The position numbers and the translations under genes are program-made. The notes under the pieces were generated by a model. The model was not told the origin of the DNA and made no database searches. It saw only the letters and a list, made by a program, of their open reading frames with translations. A DNA stretch of 64,000 nucleotides, from contig NZ_AP026801.1 in assembly GCF_033095965.1 (NCBI RefSeq), positions 2,146,001-2,210,000 on the forward strand. Reading direction: 5' to 3'. Shown in pieces: positions 23,201 to 31,776 of this stretch. Positions within the stretch are counted from its first letter, which is position 1, and each line of letters starts with the position of its first letter. This DNA comes from Xylocopilactobacillus apis. GTDB taxonomy: Bacteria; Bacillota; Bacilli; Lactobacillales; Lactobacillaceae.

Positions 23201-23708
23201 TCCTAAGGGACCAACTCTTAAAGCGAGTCAAATTACGACTGATTCTGTAACCCGTCGCGACGTTAGAACTTATGTCTGGGATCAAACTGGATGGCAAACA
23301 TTTTATACTTATGCATTAATTGATTTTGGATTCCAAAAACCAGCGTTTACCAATAAAGAAGTGAAAAGCACTAACCAGACTTTCACCGAAACTGATACAA
23401 GAAATGCTCGTCAAGGTAAAACTTGGAAGATTGAAGCCTCTGTTACTAAACCAATGCAATTGGATACGGACTCGACTAAATCCATTAGTGGAAACCCTCT
23501 TTGGTTTTACGATACAGACACTGGCAATAAGTACAATTTAACTTCAACTGCACAAACCGTTCACACGGGTGCTGCGGGTGCAGGTTATCAAGATAATATT
23601 TCAATACCTTGGAATTTAGCAATTAAAACTAACCCAATTGATATTCCAGCAACCGGTCACTATACTGGTCAAGTTACATTTACGCTCGTAAACGATTCTG
23701 GAATTTAA
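20217..23708 (+). CDS. LRR (BspA/DUF285-like) WxL-type surface protein 1
   Basis: 1,163 residues; ATG follows CTGAAAGGA. An N-terminal hydrophobic segment (LPLIFIVGFMVLFAFSS, about 8-24) is a signal peptide or anchor. Residues about 75-415 form a conserved module shared with the protein at 41,215-44,310 (YLKDAAGNYQYDGVYFG, TGRSIILGHDTV, PDEAKIIANMIYYTSTLNMT), resembling a glutamine-amidotransferase-like fold, which I infer only from the pattern. Fibronectin/Ig-like segments follow. Residues about 630-925 hold some twelve 24-26-residue repeats of type FDTSxVTNMxxMFxxCxxLTxLDVS, the DUF285/BspA-like LRR. The C-terminal 150 residues look WxL-like (TWKIEASVTK; GHYTGQVTFTLVND). No LPXTG is seen. 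Likely wall-attached adhesion protein. Confidence 0.88.
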   Translation: MNWKKAKLPLIFIVGFMVLFAFSSIMPRENSRADNLTSSNNSSKTSANSAKSLSQKGKLMPQGRSGVSPQTLGTVVKTNDFRLKVDNQINVSNQPFEVLDWDSVPDISDGYVIQRTNDSTLPTNDALWQIPPTNYGKHITILNVYPDNCNYLQTWMNQIDPGTGQPVSMGLINVVPVSFADFNSNPNQYLKDAAGNYQYDGVYFGSEDGNGGNGPNNDLNATSYAATVAYGQTGRSIILGHDTVYYPHTYLAQFGPSLGLKILPGYPSSGGNVGLGSTKVKFSMDGFLNQYPYKFTLDQTLEIKFSHSSGQYYLYQGGAQKWMEYEPPFSFAGEAKDINYLDENNNQVPGDDGHRIADNNFYLVTKNNYAMIQTGHSIFNGMSACTPDEAKIIANMIYYTSTLNMTTHGEDHTVKDSAAPEKPTTTVTTDNDKATITIKAADLGTDYFYRVKAKTASATKYSDVVKSTITSGLKGYVYQIDNNPNGVVTPIKDVNGEVSNLNLMPDGTGSGTVNVNRADGINKYLHVIAVDKNNNFDPAKMQTINLSDYLWWNVDSNNVLTIYPHELNWDRDHVNWVDTSGYTQQDWPWYPKHSVLNTEIVKAIISPGVTARGSLIKLFSPLRKMTSIEGLEMLDTSEVTNMASMFNGCQLLTSLDVSHFDTSQVTDMQYMFQSCDSLTSLHVEHFDTSKVTNMAGMFYRDSSLTGLDVSNFDTSQVTNIASMFATCQLLTNIDVSHFNTSKVTNMAGLFNGCMNLLSVNVTGFDTTHVTNMAYMFAYCKQFTNLDILNFDTSEVTDMQYMFYWCGKMTDLKFDPDKFKTNKVTNMAQMFRLCYVLKSLDVSKFDTSKVTNMQLMFADCSALKELDVSHFDTSNSTNINGMFSGCAGLTSIDVNHWNTNKVDNFNSLFQSCTKLTSLDLSSFNIRRTPGYLRTWITKNTPSLWKLTLGPNSVIEEALLTDPVRGTQINDLDQPTPIYYATNPQWQELGTGGTPHDPKGPTLKASQITTDSVTRRDVRTYVWDQTGWQTFYTYALIDFGFQKPAFTNKEVKSTNQTFTETDTRNARQGKTWKIEASVTKPMQLDTDSTKSISGNPLWFYDTDTGNKYNLTSTAQTVHTGAAGAGYQDNISIPWNLAIKTNPIDIPATGHYTGQVTFTLVNDSGI

Positions 23709-23744
23709 TGAATTTGAGAAATTATGAGGCAAGTGGACTAAGTT

Positions 23745-23774
23745 GAGCTGGTGTTGCAGCACCGGCTCTTTTTG
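23745..23774 (+). terminator. Terminator after LRR gene 1 (relic of toxin unit 0)
   Basis: GAGCTGGTG/CACCGGCTC with TTTTT. It is homologous to the toxin-mRNA terminators at 24,101, 24,461 and 24,825, so it appears to be the 3' end of a lost toxin unit now serving the LRR gene. Confidence 0.8.
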
Positions 23775-23813
23775 TACTTAAATTATATATCGTTCTTCAA
23801 GCACTTCTATAAA

Positions 23814-24129
23814 ATTATCATTTTGGTATACTATTTCAGTAAGAAGTTTTGAGGGCGGTGGCTGTGAAATTTCGAAAGGTGGTGGTTTTTATGAACCTAA
23901 ATCTTATGGAAAGGAAACAGCGTCTTGGATACGTTCCAGGTATTATCTTTGCTGTTCTCGTTTGGTCTACTCGTCGTAGCCATTCTAGATCAGAAAAACA
24001 GATAACGAAAAAAGCCGTCCTATACAAAAACTTTGACAAGTTTATAGGACGACTGTAAGTTTTATAAATTTAGTCACCGCCTTTGAAGCGGCTTACACTG
24101 GAGCTGGTGTTACCGCACCAGCTCTTTTT
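23814..24129 (+). ncRNA. Type I toxin mRNA, unit 1 (promoter to terminator)
   Basis: Extended -10 TGGTATACT (TATACT at 23,827-23,832) with a weak -35 sets a start near 23,839. The 5' UTR contains GGCGGTGGCT (23,854-23,863). The 3' UTR contains AGTCACCGCC (24,072-24,081), complementary to it with one G-U pair. A perfect terminator GAGCTGGTG/CACCAGCTC plus TTTTT ends it at about 24,129. The message is about 290 nt for a toxin of 26 codons, as usual for type I toxins. Confidence 0.7.
23925..24005 (+). CDS. Hydrophobic type I toxin, unit 1
   Basis: 26 codons from TTG 23,925, with AAAGGAA eight to nine bases upstream. The peptide starts DTFQVLSLLFSFGLL, continues VVAILDQKNR, and is one membrane helix with a charged tail, like the Hol_Tox/TxpA/BsrG-type toxins. 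The nearer ATG (23,891), with its GAAAGGTGG site, opens a different 55-codon frame rich in Arg and Ser. Comparison with units 2 and 3 shows that only the hydrophobic frame is conserved, so I take it as the product. The ATG frame may be a leader that controls toxin translation. Confidence 0.65.
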   Translation: MDTFQVLSLLFSFGLLVVAILDQKNR

Positions 24130-24131
24130 GT
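24005..24131 (-). ncRNA. Antisense antitoxin RNA, unit 1
   Basis: On the minus strand TTGAAG (24,166-24,161), a 17-base spacer, and TATAAT (24,143-24,138) form a near-consensus promoter. Transcription would start near 24,131, run through the toxin 3' UTR, and end at the stem GTCCTATA/TATAGGAC with six T residues near 24,007. The ~125-nt RNA is fully complementary to the toxin mRNA 3' end and includes the GGCGGTGAC box. This is the layout of txpA/RatA-type systems. Confidence 0.7.
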
Positions 24132-24180
24132 ACTTAAATTATATAATGTAATCCATTGTTCTTCAAGTATTTCTATAGAA

Positions 24181-24491
24181 TTATCATTTTGGTATACTAA
24201 TTCAGTAAGAAGTTTTGAGGGCGGTGGCTGTGAAATTTCGAAAGGTGGTGGTTTTATGAACCTAAATCTTTGTTATTGGCGCAACGTCTTGGATACGTTC
24301 CAAGTTTTATCTTTGCTGTTCTCGTTTGGTCTACTCATCGTAGCCATTCTGGAACACAAAGAAAAATAAAAAAAACCGTCCTACCTAAACTTGGGTCAGT
24401 TTATAGGACGATTTTACTAATCTAATATAATGAGCCACCGCCTTTGAAGCGGCTTACACTGGAGCTGGTGTTTGAGCATCGGCTCTTTTTA
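24181..24491 (+). ncRNA. Type I toxin mRNA, unit 2
   Basis: Extended -10 with TATACT at 24,193-24,198; start near 24,205. The 5' box GGCGGTGGCT (24,220-24,229) is perfectly complementary to AGCCACCGCC (24,433-24,442). The terminator is at 24,461-24,489. Confidence 0.7.
24256..24369 (+). CDS. Hydrophobic type I toxin, unit 2
   Basis: 37 codons from ATG 24,256 behind GAAAGGTGGTGG. It begins MNLNLCYWRNVLDTFQVLSL and continues LFSFGLLIVAILEHKEK. Here the upstream ATG is in frame with the conserved helix, because the variable segment is 15 bases long, not 16 as in unit 1. It is a single-pass membrane peptide with a basic tail. This is the cleanest member of the array. Confidence 0.75.
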   Translation: MNLNLCYWRNVLDTFQVLSLLFSFGLLIVAILEHKEK

Positions 24492-24492
24492 T
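24369..24492 (-). ncRNA. Antisense antitoxin RNA, unit 2
   Basis: The promoter is TTGAAG (24,527-24,522), 17 bases, TATAAT (24,504-24,499). The terminator is the stem CGTCCTA/TAGGACG with eight T residues, ending near 24,370. The RNA covers the toxin 3' UTR and its pairing box. Confidence 0.7.
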
Positions 24493-24540
24493 ACCTAAAT
24501 TATATAATGTAATGGATTGTTCTTCAAGCGCTTCTATAAA

Positions 24541-24851
24541 ATTATCATTTGGTATACTAATTCAGTAAGAAGTTTTGAGGGCGGTGGCTGTGAAATTTCG
24601 AAAGGTGGTGGTTTTATGAACCTAAATCTTATAGAAAGGAACAGCATTCTTGGATACGTTCCAAGTGTTAACTCTGCTGATCTCGTTTGGTCTACTTATC
24701 GTAGCCATTTTAGATCACAAAAGTAGATAACAAAAAGCCGTCCTATGTAAAACTTTGGAGAGTTTATAGGATGGCTTAATCCATTTTTATAATATCGCCA
24801 CCGCCTTTGAAGCGGCTTACATTGGAGCTGATGTTAGCGCATCGGCTCTTT
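24541..24851 (+). ncRNA. Type I toxin mRNA, unit 3
   Basis: TATACT at 24,553-24,558; start near 24,565. The 5' box is at 24,580-24,589 and the 3' box GCCACCGCC at 24,797-24,805 (nine pairs). The terminator GAGCTGATG/CATCGGCTC plus TTTTT lies at 24,825-24,851. Confidence 0.7.
24650..24730 (+). CDS. Hydrophobic type I toxin, unit 3
   Basis: 26 codons from TTG 24,650 with GAAAGGA nine bases upstream. It reads DTFQVLTLLISFGLL then IVAILDHKSR. Changes relative to unit 1 (S to T, F to I, V to I, Q to H, N to S) are conservative in this frame. The ATG frame at 24,616 reads a different 36-codon peptide. This mirrors unit 1. Confidence 0.65.
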   Translation: MDTFQVLTLLISFGLLIVAILDHKSR

Positions 24852-24854
24852 TTG
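24731..24854 (-). ncRNA. Antisense antitoxin RNA, unit 3
   Basis: The promoter is TTGAAT (24,889-24,884), 17 bases, TATATT (24,866-24,861). It ends at the stem AGCCATCCTATA/TATAGGAC-type hairpin with a short T-run near 24,732. The promoter is slightly weaker than in units 1 and 2. Confidence 0.6.
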
Positions 24855-24892
24855 TACTTAAATATATAATGTAAAACAAACTTATTCAAGGA

Positions 24893-24967
24893 ATGCAAAT
24901 TCCAAGTGTTAACTTTTCTATTTTTGGTCTACTCGTCGTAGCCATCCTAGAACATAAAGAAAAATAA
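24893..24967 (+). pseudogene. Type I toxin relic, unit 4
   Basis: 24 codons from ATG 24,893: MQIPSVNFSIF then GLLVVAILEHKEK. The tail matches unit 2, while the helix is shortened and the toxin promoter, 5' UTR and pairing box are deleted. AAGGA lies only about two bases upstream. A hairpin like the antisense terminators follows, but no antisense promoter is seen downstream. Confidence 0.55.
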
Positions 24968-25046
24968 AAAAACCATTCTATACATAAACTTTGGCAATAC
25001 TAGGATAGCATAATAATATTCTATGATCAAGAATTACACTTCTATA

Positions 25047-25083
25047 AAAAATAGGACTCGGTATGTTGCCCCGAATCCTACTT
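25047..25083 (-). terminator. Terminator of SLAP gene 2
   Basis: On the minus strand AGGATTCGG and CGAGTCCT form a stem followed by ATTTTTT, downstream of the stop at 25,116. Confidence 0.85.
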
Positions 25084-25115
25084 AAACGTGTAGAGAATTT
25101 ATGAAATTTAATGTA

Positions 25116-28100
25116 TTAATATGATTTATAACTTGCGTAGTCGCCTTGAATCCATTGATCCTTACCGACTTTATAGAAGCCGTTCTGCTTACCGCTTGTC
25201 TTCCATGATGTGCCGTGTTTTAATTTACGACCAGTATAGAAGCCGCCAGTTGTTCCAGCACTCTTCCAAAGGTTAACACCGTAACCTTTCTTATAGACAA
25301 TTTTAACTTCACCTTTGAGAGGAGTTATTGTATTAATTGGACTGAATGTTACGTATTTTCCATTGATCCACTGATTAGTTCCGACCTTGTAGAAAGTGTC
25401 GCCATTAGCATTAACTGCTTTTTGACTGATCTTCCATGAAGTGCCGTGAGCTAATCTCTGACCTTTTGCACCAGTTGCTGGAGCAGTGTAAACCATAATA
25501 CCATATCCTGGAGTATAGTTGATATATCCAACTGCCTTCATATCATTCATCGTCCAGTCTGTTGTTGATTCTTTCGGTAAAACTGTAACGTTACGAACCA
25601 TTGTTGTTACTGCACCACTAGTGCTTACTGCTTTATAGGTCAACTGATAGATCCCAGGTGTATTTGTATCAACATTTCCGCTAACTGTGACTTGTGGTGT
25701 TCCGTCACTGTTTTTAGCAATGCCTTCAAAATTAGGTAACTTGCTGTAGTCGCCGCTGTAATTGTTGAAAATTGCCCATGAGCCTACAACTTTGTAGTCA
25801 TTCTGGTTAAAGCTTTCACCAACCTTAATTGTTGAATCTTTAGAATTTTGAAAGGCAAAAACTGGTGCTGATGCATCACTAACAGTAACTGGTACTGTAA
25901 TGCTTGCAGTGTCTTTAGCATTGTCAGGTTAGTATATATAAACTACTGGATAAGTACCGGGTTTTGTAATATCTAATTTGCTGACGTCAGCTGTTAGAGC
26001 AGAGAAGGGGATTCCTTTGATAGTAGTCTTGCCATCTGCTGTTTTAAGGTCTGCACTTCCACGGTAAAAGTCGCCGGAAAAACTATTAATTGCGTTGTTA
26101 TAATCGCCACTGTTATCAATGTAACCCATTGGCCATTGAGCGTATGAATTTTTAGTATCAGAATTACTAATTCCGAAACCGCCATACAAGTAGAGTGGGA
26201 GCTTACGCCAGAACCAGAATCAGTTTGGTTAAAGCTGCCGTCATTTTGCTGCCAGCTGCCAAGGAATGAACTAACAAGAATCTGCTGTAATTTATTTGTT
26301 GAAACTTTACCAGTTGCGTCAACTAAATCTGGATTGCCAGCAGTAAGAGTTGTGCTTAACAAGTTTTTAAAACTATCAGGGACGTCTGATGTTTTTAAAA
26401 CAGCACCGTCATCGTAAGTTGTTGTGTAAGGACGTAAGCTTACATTAAATGGATCATTTCCGCTGCTTAAATCTGTAGTTGAAAATGATGGTTTTGTATC
26501 TTGCTTAGTAGGAGCAGGAACTGCTTCTTTATCATAAACAACGACGTTAATGCGAGCTTGACCGGCGTTTGTTTTAACACGAGGTAATGATGCTTCAAGC
26601 CATTTAGTGTTTTTAACAGTTTGAACTGATTTACCAGTAACTTTAGCAACTTCGTTTGCTAAAGCATCAACTGTTGTTCCTTGCTTTTCAGCTGCTTCAT
26701 CAAGTGAAACTAATTTGTAACCATTATCGGCTGTGAATTCGTTTTTAACTTTAGGATCTGCTAATTGATTTGCGGGATTTTGGGTAGGATCATTATTTTA
26801 GCTGTAAATTCGATAATCTTTTCAGCATTAACTTCTGGATTAGTTCCTTTCGAAGCTGGATAAGTTACTCCATTAATTGTGAGGTCGGTTCCACCAGGAT
26901 CACTAACCATATCTGTTGAAACAGGTCCTACAGAGAAGTCTTGTGATACGAAGAAACGGCTGTTGTTTGTGTAAGTTTTTGCTTCCCCAGTACTTAAATC
27001 GTTAGCAAAATATCCGTTAGGATTATTGTAAAGATTAGAGTTGAAATATGCTCTCGTTGATGCTGCAGTTTGAGCAAGGTGATTACCTATTAAAAACCTT
27101 TTAATTGTATAGTCACCAGAACCATCAGGAGCTAGTTCAAAATATCCAGAATAGTAATACTTGGCTTCAAAATTAGGTGAATCCACAGCTGACAAAGTTT
27201 TCTTTTCAAAACTATCTGAATTTATTCCACCTGCTTGATTAGGATCTTTTGTGATGTTTATATTATATAAAGGCTCAGGTTTATCTGTAGGAACAAATGT
27301 GTCACCCTGCGCTTCTTTAGTTGTCTTATTTTATCCCATGTTTGAACAAAATATTGGGAATTATCCCAAACTTCCATTTTGTCATAAGGGTTATTGAAGT
27401 TTAAGTTTCTCCGTTCAAACCATTTTCTAGGCCAATGTTTTTTCCATTCATAACCCATTTCTGATTTGATCCATTGATAACAAGTCCCCCTGGCCCATTT
27501 ATTTTACCAGTACCTATACCTATACCAGAATTATCAATAGTTGATTGACCAATTTCTTTTCCAGTAGTAGAGCCAGAACCATAACTACTATCTGTATCTG
27601 ATCCTACTGCTCCAATTTTACCAAAGTTCCTGACGTACCCGCTGGAATCATGATTTTATTTCCAGTATTTACACTAGGAAGTCCTACTGATCCTGATGTT
27701 CCATTTATCATCGTATTAAAATCAATTGTCAAGATATTGGTAGAATCAGATGGCAAACCCTTCTTAAATGTTCCTGCCCAGAAGAATACGGGATTAGTTC
27801 CACTTGGAGTTGCATCAAACTCATATGTAGAAGGATTATAATTACCAACAAAAATAGGTGATATATTTTCAGAAAGTTTTATATTTTTTGGATCGTCTTT
27901 TGCTTCCTGATTATTAGGATTTGATAAATCAAGATATTCTTGAGGCTGAACGGTTGAATTTGCGGTAGAAACTGTTTCATCAAGCGTTTTACCATCAACA
28001 GTTTTTGCACCTGCACTACTTACAACTGTAGAGTACGGGTTATTGTAAGACTTATAAAGCCAAGCAGAAACAGGTGTTTCGTATGTAAAGCTTTTTTTGA

Positions 28101-29862
28101 TTTGAGCATTTACATCAGTACCAGAGAAACTACCATTATTTGCGATTTTACTTGCAATATCATCGACATTATTATCTTTTAAAGAAGGACTATTTGTAAC
28201 AAAATGGTTAGCATCATAAGCTTCTTTAAAATAATCAGACGGTTGGAATAAATGTGTAACTTTTCCGACATTAGTTGCTTTTTCACTATTATCATCTAAA
28301 ACTCCAGCGACCTTACTTTTTAAATCGGTCATATTTTTTGCGTGGCCCAAAGAAACATCATCTGAATCAAAAGGTGTCGCTTCCGATTGTTTAACTCCTG
28401 GTAAAGAAGCTGCAGACTTATTAGTAAATTTTCCAGTCTTACTTGGGTCAAAAAGTTCATTTGTATCAATCATACGTGTATTCATTTTGGTAGTATTGTA
28501 GCTTTGACCAAACCAACCATTTCTTGAGTTAAATGGCCCATTGTATTCACGATTTTCATTTATCGTAGAAAAAAGAAAAAGCTGGGTTATCAGGACCATT
28601 AATTCCAGTATTAATACTGTCAGCAAAGTTATATAATGAGTCACTACCTGAACCGTTTGCTTTAGCAACTCCTGTACTTTCGTAAAAATGATCATAGAAA
28701 CATCTTTCCAAGTGTTACTGCCTGTAGGTGCTCCTGCAATTTCGTTATCAGCACCGGCGTCAGCAGGCATTTTGGCCGCTTGAACAGCCTTCATTGGAGC
28801 TGATTCGCGAAGAGAGTTGTTCCCATCAAGCTTACGGTCAGCAATTAATTTAGCAACTTGCTTTGCAGTTGTGCCGCGAGGTACAACGATTGTTCCTGCA
28901 CCATCATCTTTAGCATTAGCATTTTTTGTACCGCTAGCCCAAAAAGTTGACTGCTTTGAAAAATTAAGGTTATCAATTGTGGACTGAGAAGCAGTAGTCA
29001 TATTAAGGCCAGCGATCTCGCCATTACCGTTTTTATTGTCAAGGGCATAAACACTATTATCAACGTAATTATTAAGCTTCATGCCGTCAGCACCCTTAGG
29101 GAGGGTCTTATTGTTAAGTTTGAAGATTGCTGTTGCCTTTTTGCCTGTTGACTTACTTTGAGCAACAATTGTAATACTGCTTGTTGATTCACGAATGATA
29201 TTAGCTTCGTTTTGCGAAACGTTGTCGTAACCATTCAAATAAATCTGAGCGTAAGCATCATCCGGGTCGCCAAAGAAAGCTGAGCCTAAAACGTCAGAAA
29301 CATTTTTTCCAATCTGTGCAGCGTGATCGGCTGGATTTCTTTGATTTTGCCTGCAATAACAGAATTTCCATCACTATCAGTTGGATCTTGATCTCCGTCA
29401 ACTGCGTCTTGTTCAAGTTTTGCACCAGACCTGACTTAGAATTGTTAAAATTAAGAATTTGCGCAATAAATCCTAAGGCAACGGGATATTTATCATAAGT
29501 AGTTTTATATTCAGAGCGAATATCGTTAAGGTTACCTACAGTATCGTTAAAAAGAACTTTTCTAGCATTAGAGCTTGAATCGTTCGTTGCGATTGAAAGG
29601 TCGATTAGTTCTTTAACTAATTCTTGTCCTGTCGGGTTGTCTCCCAATGCATCCTTAGCAGGATACCAATCAACGATCCCATCACTAGGACCAGCATTTT
29701 GCAAAAGTGCATCATAAGAATTGATGCCAGGATTATCAACGTCGTAATCCCAATTATTTCCGCGTGAACTGTACTAGTATTAATAGCTGCAGTAAAAGCA
29801 CCTGTTATAGGTGATAATAACAGCAATGCAGTACTAGCTAAACCAGCTACTTTAAATTTCAT
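25116..29862 (-). pseudogene. Secreted SLAP-domain surface protein 2, multiply frameshifted
   Basis: Paralogue of the 13,162-19,275 protein, about 1,580 codons. ATG 29,862 follows a GGAGAAAG-type site. A signal peptide (MKFKVAGLASTALLLLSPI) opens it, then NNDS-rich modules, the shared block TIVVPRGTTAKQVAKLI, a unique insert, the conserved SWQQNDGSF and MYGGFGISNSDTKNSY stretch, Ig-like segments, and two C-terminal SLAP repeats (GYINYTPGYGIMVYTAP; GEVKIVYKKGYGVNLW). The reading frame changes at several places (for example near 29,700, 29,300, 28,570, 27,460, 27,200, 26,500, 26,200, 25,925). Only one copy is in the window, so I cannot separate errors from real decay. The intact ends suggest a live gene with errors. 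Confidence 0.7.
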
Positions 29863-29895
29863 TACTTTCTCCTTCTTTGTGAAACTTAGTTTCAA

Positions 29896-30073
29896 TTATA
29901 CCGCAATTATGAAACTTTTCACGCATTTTTAAATCTTAAGTTTGCAAAATATGAAACAAAATTTAGTTATCTAACTAGTATACGATTTAATAATACGTCG
30001 TTTATAATCAGTTTTTAGGTTCAGAAGTGTCTATAAGTAAATCCAAAATTTAAAAGTAGAACGAGTTTTGAAA
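29896..30073. other. Upstream region of SLAP gene 2
   Basis: AT-rich, no open frame. GTTTCATA-like segments recur near 29,878-29,960 (GAAACTTAG, GAAACTTTT, GAAACAAAA), possibly regulatory. I see nothing else. Confidence 0.3.
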
Positions 30074-30112
30074 AGAAAAAAAGTAGAACTCAATTTCTCA
30101 AATTCTACTTTC
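30074..30112 (-). terminator. Terminator after the Rpn fragment
   Basis: On the minus strand AGTAGAA/TTCTACT with an AT loop is followed by seven T residues. Confidence 0.8.
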
Positions 30113-30126
30113 TCTTGTCTTAAAAT

Positions 30127-30357
30127 CTATTTAAGTTTCTCGATTTCTTCAATGCTGAGATCGGTTAAATCGCTAATCTCTTGAATGGACATGCCTTTGT
30201 TCATTAACTTACGGGCAAACTCTTGCTTTCCTTCAACTTTTCCTTGTACTTTTCCCTCGGCCCTACCTTCGACTTTACCTTCGGCTCTTCCCATTGTCCA
30301 CTGGGTCTCCAGACCTGATTCGTAATCGAGCTTCATTTTCTCAATATGATTTAACAT
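30127..30357 (-). pseudogene. Rpn-family C-terminal fragment
   Basis: 76 codons from ATG 30,357 behind AAAGGAGC. The run of GR/K-x-EGK repeats (GRAEGKVEGRAEGKVQGK) followed by ARKLMNKGMSIQEISDLTDL is the standard C-terminus of Rpn/transposase_31 proteins. The catalytic N-terminal domain is absent. Free C-terminal Rpn proteins can be made from internal starts in this family, so the good ribosome site is notable. It could be expressed alone as a small DNA-binding or oligomerisation domain. Simple decay is also possible. Confidence 0.7.
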
Positions 30358-30431
30358 CTCTTGCTCCTTTCTCGACGATAATTCCGTCTATAAGAAAATT
30401 ACGCAAAAAAGAACTCAATCATTCAATTGTT

Positions 30432-31776
30432 TTATTTATATGCTTTGTATCTAGCGAAATCTCCTTGAACCCACTGATCTCGGCCAACTTTGTAAAAGCC
30501 GTTCTGAAGACCAAAAGTCTTCCACTTGCTTCCATGTTTCAATTTCTATCCATGTAGTAACTATTAGTCGTGCCGGCACTCTTCCAAATGTTAACGCCAT
30601 AACCTCTCACGTAGACAATTTCAATCTCGCCTTTTAGCGGAGCCATAGTGCTGATTGGACTAAATGACACATATCTCCCGTTGATCCACTGATTCTTGCC
30701 AACGCGATAGAAAACATCCCTTTAGCATTAACTGCTTTTTGGCTGATTCTCCACGCCGTAGTGTGAGCTAATCGTTGACCGGTAGCACTGCCGGCTGGCG
30801 CATTGAAAACCATAATTCCGTAATTTGGAACATAGTTAATGTAGCCAACGGCCTTCATATCGGTAATCGTCCAATCGGTAGCAATACTTTTCGGCAAAAC
30901 GGTAATTTTTCTAATCATTGTCGTAGTTTCGCCGCTAATACTCGTGGCCTCGTAGGTTAATTGATAAATACCAGGAGTATGAGTATCCACATGCCCCGTG
31001 ATCGTTACTTTTGGAGATCCATCATTATTCTTAGCGATGCCTTCAAAATTAGGCAGCTTGCTGTAGTCACCGCCGTAGTTGTTAAAAATTGCCCATGATC
31101 CGACTACTTTGTACTCATTTTCGTTAAAGCTGTCATCAACATTAATTGTCGAATCAGCGCTTCCTTGGAATGCAAAAATTGGTTTTGAAACTTCCGACAC
31201 AGTTACTGGAACCGTAATACTTGCGGTATCTTTCGCATTGTCAGGATTGGTGTAGGTATAAACGACCGGATAAGTACCAGGTTTGTGATATCTACTTTAC
31301 TAACGTCAGCGGTTAGAGCGTTAAAAGGAATCCCTTTAATCAAATTTTTACATCGGCTGCCTTAAGATCTGTTCCGCCACGATAAAAGTCGCCTGAAAAA
31401 CTGTTCACTGCATTCTTGTAATCGCCACTGTTATCACTGTAGCCTAAAGGCCACTGGGTATATGAATTCTTGCTGTCAGAATTGCTGATTCCAAAACCGC
31501 CATACATGTATAGGGGAGACCTAACCCAAGACCAGAGTCAGTCTGTTTAAAACTGCCGTCATTTTGCTGCCAGCTGCTAAGGAACGAACTAACAAGAACC
31601 TGCTGTAATTTGTTATTTGAAACTTTACCGCTAGCATCAACAAAGTCAGGATTTCCAGCAACAAGAGTTTTGCTTACTAAATTCTTGAAATTCTGAGGAA
31701 CGTTAGCTGTCGTTAAAACTGCACCATCATCATAGTAGTAGTGTAGGGACGAAGACTAACATTGAAGGATCATTTG
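30432..31776 (-). pseudogene. SLAP-domain surface protein 3, 5'-truncated
   Basis: The C-terminal 450 residues or so of a third SLAP paralogue. Ig-like segments and SLAP repeats (GYINYVPNYGIMVFNAP) align with the other two, ending FARYKAYK and TAA at 30,432-30,434. The gene stops matching at about 31,776, inside the block equivalent to DPFNVSLRPYTT, where hsdS sequence begins. Internal frameshifts occur near 30,545, 30,720, 31,285, 31,350, 31,520 and 31,735. It has no signal peptide or start, so it is a true remnant and a possible reservoir for recombination with its paralogues. Confidence 0.8.

Noticed and set aside
23836-24039. 67-codon minus-strand frame over toxin unit 1
   Set aside because: Shadow of the toxin message and antisense RNA; no ribosome site.
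23891-24058. 55-codon frame from ATG in toxin unit 1 as a gene product
   Set aside because: Not conserved between units. Only the overlapping hydrophobic frame is conserved, so it is kept as a possible leader only.
24180-24900. CRISPR array, because of regular 360-base repeats
   Set aside because: Repeat units are long and near-identical throughout, with no short repeat/spacer pattern; they are toxin-antitoxin units.
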